From the NCBI RefSeq assembly GCF_018613875.1, contig NZ_JAGGPJ010000010.1, positions 62,001 through 126,000 on the forward strand: 64,000 bases of DNA, written 5' to 3'. Origin of the DNA: Arthrobacter sp. ISL-28. GTDB lineage: Bacteria; Actinomycetota; Actinomycetes; Actinomycetales; Micrococcaceae. Made by a program: the position numbers and the translations under genes. How positions within the stretch are numbered: position 1 is the first letter of the stretch; each line of letters opens with the position of its first letter. Of the stretch, positions 60,966 through 64,000 are shown in pieces. The notes beneath the pieces are model-generated. The model ran no database searches and was not told where the DNA came from. It saw only the letters and a list, made by a program, of their open reading frames with translations.

Positions 60966-62298
60966 TGCGGCCGGCCCGAGCATCAGCAGCGCGGACTCCG
61001 GCCACAGCCGCGTGGGCGCGGCAGCTGGCGCCGCAGCAGGCCCGGCTTTAGGCGCCAGGCCCGGAAGTCCAGCGTCCGATATCCGGCACATCGTGCTGGA
61101 TGAGCTGTCAGGCGGGGTGGTGGACAAACTGGATACCGCCAGCGCTGCCTTCCTGAATTCCAGCGGACTGGCGAAGGCCTCACCCATGGGCATGGGCCTG
61201 TACCGGATCGAGCCGGTCGGCAAGGTGGGTTCCGTGCGGACCCCGCTGGTGCAGCTCGACGTGCGGCCGAAGGGCCGGCTGGGGCTGAGCCGGCTGCTGT
61301 TCCTGCTGAGCTATGCCGGCGACCAGGGGTTCCGCGACGATCCCGTGGCCGCAGTGGACGACACCGAGCTGTGGAGTGCGCTGGCAGCGTCGCTCGCCCA
61401 GCTCGCCGAACGTGCCCTGCAGCGCGGCGTGCTCCAGGGCTACCTCACCGTGGACGAATCCCTCCGGACGGTCAAGGGCCGCATTCGCATCTCCGACCAG
61501 ATCTCGCGCCGGCCCGGCATGCTGGTGCCCCTGGAGGTGTCCTATGACGAGTTCACCGAAGACATTGCGGAAAACCGGATCCTGCGTGCCGCACTCGAGC
61601 GCATGGCGCGCGTCCCGGGTGTGCGGCCCGATGTCCTCAGCCGCCTGCGGCAGCTTAAGGGAAAGCTCGACGCCGCCACGCGCCTGCAGGCTGGTGCTCC
61701 ACTGCCGCCGTGGCGGGCCAGCCGGATGAATGCCCGGTATCACTCGGTGCTCAGGCTGTCAGAAGCGATCCTGCGCAATGCCTCGGCCGAGGCAGGAGAG
61801 GGAAAACAGCAGACGGCCTCGTTCGTGGTGGACATGAACCTGGTCTTTGAAGACTTCGTAGGCACCGCCCTCCGCCGGGCCATGGCAGCCTTCCCTGGTG
61901 AAACGAGGCTGCAATACAATGTCCTGCTCAATGAGGCCGTCCGGGACTCGGACCGGCTGACGGTTCGGCCCGACGCCGTGCACCTGCTGGGCGGACGGCC
62001 CGTGGTGGTCTACGACGCGCAATACCGGGCCCGCTCAGACCGCGGGGCCTCGCTCTCGGCCGACCATTTCCAGATGCTGGCCTATTGCACAGCACTGCAG
62101 GTGCCCACGGCGTGGCTGATCTACGCCGGCGCCGGAGAAATGAAGCTGAGGCGGATCCTCAACACGGACATCGACATCGTGGAGTTTCCGCTGGATCTTT
62201 CGCGACCGCCGTCGGAAATTCTGGCCGCCGTGGCGGATCTCGCCGAGCAGTCCTGGGGAGAAGTGGTGCGTCAGGCGAGGACGCGCCGCACGGACTGA
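60952..62298 (+). CDS. mcrC: McrC-type subunit with altered nuclease motif
   Basis: 448 aa. The protein-like region starts near residue 44 (IRHIVLDELSGGVV) and includes the McrC core TVKGRIRISDQISRRPG and FEDFVGTALRRAM. The PD-(D/E)xK motif reads TVRPDAVHLL (Asp341) and VVVYDAQYRA (Asp355-Ala-Gln357), so Lys is replaced by Gln. TTG 60952 overlaps mcrB by 14 bp; a later GTG is possible. The first 40 residues are low-complexity Ala/Gly. Probably the nuclease partner of McrB, perhaps weakened. Confidence 0.85.
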   Translation: MRLANAAGPSISSADSGHSRVGAAAGAAAGPALGARPGSPASDIRHIVLDELSGGVVDKLDTASAAFLNSSGLAKASPMGMGLYRIEPVGKVGSVRTPLVQLDVRPKGRLGLSRLLFLLSYAGDQGFRDDPVAAVDDTELWSALAASLAQLAERALQRGVLQGYLTVDESLRTVKGRIRISDQISRRPGMLVPLEVSYDEFTEDIAENRILRAALERMARVPGVRPDVLSRLRQLKGKLDAATRLQAGAPLPPWRASRMNARYHSVLRLSEAILRNASAEAGEGKQQTASFVVDMNLVFEDFVGTALRRAMAAFPGETRLQYNVLLNEAVRDSDRLTVRPDAVHLLGGRPVVVYDAQYRARSDRGASLSADHFQMLAYCTALQVPTAWLIYAGAGEMKLRRILNTDIDIVEFPLDLSRPPSEILAAVADLAEQSWGEVVRQARTRRTD

Positions 62299-62376
62299 CA
62301 GAGGCGCTCGACGCTCTGCCAATTCCAGGTCAAGGTGCTGCGGCCATCGGATAGAACAGCCTGCAAAACATTTTCT

Positions 62377-62398
62377 CGAGACAGACAAGTCTGTCTCG
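62377..62398 (+). promoter_or_regulatory. TetR operator palindrome
   Basis: CGAGACAGAC (62377-62386), AA, GTCTGTCTCG (62389-62398): perfect 10-bp arms with a 2-bp centre. It covers the expected -35 region for TAGGAT (62407-62412), which lies 9 nt before the TetR start. Very likely an autoregulatory site. Confidence 0.8.
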
Positions 62399-62421
62399 TT
62401 GTTGGGTTAGGATGTTAGCAA

Positions 62422-63156
62422 ATGGAAGAATCATCCAGATCCGCTTTATCGAGCGCCGGGATCTTTCCATCCGGCGGGCTTCAGACAAGCCGGCAGGCCG
62501 AGGCATCGCCCGGTGACCCCAACGTTCTGGCCCCCGAAGAGGGCGCCAGCGGGATTAGCCCGGAAGAACTTCGCCCCACCTTCGGTATGCCAAAGGGCCC
62601 AGCAGCGATCCGGGAACGGATCGTGAATGCGGCCTATGATCTCTTCGCACGCCGAGGCATCCGGGATGTGGGCATCAACGAACTCATCACCCGTTCGGGC
62701 GTCGCGAAAGCCACTTTCTACCGCCACTTCGCCTCGAAGGATGAGGTAGTGCTGGCCTTCCTGGAACAGCGCGACCGCGTGTGGACCGTCAATGCAATTG
62801 TTGGCGAAGCGCGACGCCGGGCGGACACTCCGGAAGAGCAGCTTCTGGCCATTTTCGACGTATTCGCCGATTGGTTCCGGCGCACCGACTTCGAGGCATG
62901 CTCCTTCATCAACGTCCTTCTGGAGATGGGCTCCACCCATCCGCTGGGGCGGGCCAGCATCGACTATCTTGCAAAAATCCGCGGACACGTAAAGCAACTC
63001 GCGGATGAAGCCGGTCTGGAGCGAACCGAGGATTTCTCCCGGTCCTGGCACATCCTGATGAAGGGCTCCATCATTTCCGCCGCAGAGGGCGATGTTGAGG
63101 CGGCCCGGCGGGCGCGCCAGCTTGCCGGATGGCTGATCGAGCACCATAGGCATTAG
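62422..63156 (+). CDS. TetR-family regulator
   Basis: 244 aa. An N-terminal extension of about 60 disordered residues precedes the HTH (about 62-108; RERIVNAAYDLFARRGI, ELITRSGVAKATFYRHFASK). The C-terminal ligand domain contains DFEACSFINVLLEMGS. ATG 62422 is supported by TAGGAT just upstream, although ATG 62587 would give a more typical TetR length. A perfect operator precedes it. No neighbouring target gene is obvious in the window; the response regulator starts 97 bp later. Confidence 0.92.
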   Translation: MEESSRSALSSAGIFPSGGLQTSRQAEASPGDPNVLAPEEGASGISPEELRPTFGMPKGPAAIRERIVNAAYDLFARRGIRDVGINELITRSGVAKATFYRHFASKDEVVLAFLEQRDRVWTVNAIVGEARRRADTPEEQLLAIFDVFADWFRRTDFEACSFINVLLEMGSTHPLGRASIDYLAKIRGHVKQLADEAGLERTEDFSRSWHILMKGSIISAAEGDVEAARRARQLAGWLIEHHRH

Positions 63157-63253
63157 TGCTGGTCAGCGACGTGCAGCAGACCAGCTGTATGGAGGCAGGA
63201 TAGCGGTTGGGGGCTATACTTCAGACTGGATGTAGCGGGCTGAGGGGGCTGCG

Positions 63254-64000
63254 ATGGGTGATGCACGCGTGGGATTGGTCATTGAGGACGACCACGATAT
63301 CCGCGAACTGGTACGGGTTGTATTGACGCAGGCAGGGTTTGACGTCATCGCCACCAGTACCGGAGCCGAGGGCGTCCTCGCGGCAAAGAATTCGGATCCG
63401 GCAGTCATCACGCTGGACCTCGGCCTCCCCGACATTGACGGCTTTGAGGTGGCGCGGCAGATCCGCCAGTTTTCCGACGCCTACATCGTGATGCTCACCG
63501 CCCGGGCAGAGGAGCTGGATACTCTCATCGGCCTGGAATCCGGGGCTGATGACTATCTCACCAAGCCTTTCCGGCCCAGGGAACTGCGCGCACGCGTTGC
63601 CGCCATGATGCGCCGTCCGCGTTCGACGGCGGAACTCGCCAACGGTGCGGCTGCACCTTCAGGTGCAGCCAACAATGCAAAGAGCTACCGACACAACGGA
63701 CTGGATCTGAGCTATGACTCCCGGACTGTGGCTGTCGACGGCAACGAACTAAGCCTGACGCGCACGGAGTTCGATCTGCTGTATGCCCTGCTGGAGGCGG
63801 GCCGCATGGTCCGAACCAAAGCGGACCTGGTACGCCGGCTGCGGGACGAACCGTACGATGTCGGAAGTTACATCAGCGAGGCAGACGAGCGGTCCGTCGA
63901 AGTGCACATGGGCAACCTCCGCAAGAAACTCGGCGATTCCGCCCAGAATCCGCGCTGGCTCCAGACCGTCCGCGGCGTCGGCTACAGGTTGGCTCCCGAA
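63254..64000 (+). CDS. OmpR/PhoB-family response regulator (3' end outside window)
   Basis: 249 codons, open to the window end. Receiver domain: GLVIEDDHDIREL with acidic pair, phospho-Asp in ITLDLGLPDIDGFE, Thr in VMLTARAEELD and Lys in YLTKPFRPRELRARV. The C-terminal winged helix runs LSLTRTEFDLLYALLEAG to WLQTVRGVGYRL, nearly complete. TATACT (63215-63220) is a good -10 and GAGGGGG is the SD before ATG. Its sensor kinase is expected downstream, beyond the window. Confidence 0.95.
   Translation, partial: MGDARVGLVIEDDHDIRELVRVVLTQAGFDVIATSTGAEGVLAAKNSDPAVITLDLGLPDIDGFEVARQIRQFSDAYIVMLTARAEELDTLIGLESGADDYLTKPFRPRELRARVAAMMRRPRSTAELANGAAAPSGAANNAKSYRHNGLDLSYDSRTVAVDGNELSLTRTEFDLLYALLEAGRMVRTKADLVRRLRDEPYDVGSYISEADERSVEVHMGNLRKKLGDSAQNPRWLQTVRGVGYRLAPE

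Noticed and set aside
47000..63156. Prophage or integrative element carrying the McrBC genes
   Set aside because: No integrase, tRNA junction or phage gene nearby; composition and gene spacing match the rest of the window.

Overview
The window looks like the chromosome of a high-GC actinobacterium of the Arthrobacter/Pseudarthrobacter type (Micrococcaceae). GC-rich codon use is uniform, GTG and TTG starts are common, and several starts look leaderless (a -10 box 6-10 nt before the start codon). PcrA/UvrD1, SucCD, tRNA-Arg(CCT) and an actinobacterial inositol (iol) locus fit this. No IS element, phage, integrase or CRISPR array was seen, so this is mostly ordinary chromosome with accessory catabolic islands.

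Layout. 1-4.8 kb: the end of a GH38 alpha-mannosidase gene, then a polar amino-acid (probably cystine) ABC importer on the minus strand. 5.2-10.5 kb: a HTH-regulator/membrane-protein pair, divergent from an ABC-F ribosome-protection-type ATPase that carries a 5' hairpin and is coupled to an ABC exporter. 10.5-17.8 kb: a frameshifted gene remnant, Nudix hydrolase, DUF6314-like protein, tRNA-Arg, two membrane proteins, an inositol-monophosphatase-family enzyme, PcrA helicase and a lipoprotein. 18-21.2 kb: sucCD and an ArsR/SRPBCC operon, both closed by very long perfect hairpins.

21.3-39.5 kb is the inositol island. A 4-OT-like tautomerase is followed by iolC, a DKGP-aldolase candidate (Cgl0159 family), iolD, mmsA/iolA, iolE-like, iolG and iolH. 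Then come a DUF4383-like protein and a MarR/MFS efflux pair. iolB and a GntR/UTRA regulator (iolR) lie on the minus strand, divergent from a sugar-type ABC importer (binding protein, permease, single-NBD ATPase) plus a second Gfo/Idh/MocA dehydrogenase. Together these encode uptake of inositol and conversion to inosose, trihydroxycyclohexanedione, 5-deoxyglucuronate, DKG, DKGP and then malonate semialdehyde/acetyl-CoA plus dihydroxyacetone phosphate. A common sequence (core AGGACAAACT) lies before the tautomerase gene, iolC, iolR and the transporter operon, and in the last two operons it overlaps or abuts a TTGACA -35 box. It is a candidate IolR operator.

39.5-47.6 kb: a class-I glutamine-amidotransferase-like hydrolase, an FCD-GntR regulator with MFS transporter and SDR dehydrogenase, a LOG-family protein, a secreted or anchored metalloprotease, a ferritin-like/VIT1 fusion and a small acidic protein. 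47.7-53.9 kb: a sodium:solute symporter, XRE-cupin regulator, lipoprotein, ureohydrolase and ThDP enzyme. The last two are translationally coupled and may be guanidinobutyrase plus 2-ketoarginine decarboxylase of an arginine-transaminase-type pathway. 54-58.7 kb: a heterodimeric ABC exporter (one degenerate ATP site), thioesterase and small membrane protein. 58.7-62.3 kb: an McrBC-type restriction pair whose McrC has Gln in place of the catalytic Lys. 62.4-64 kb: a TetR regulator with a perfect operator palindrome and a response regulator cut by the window end.
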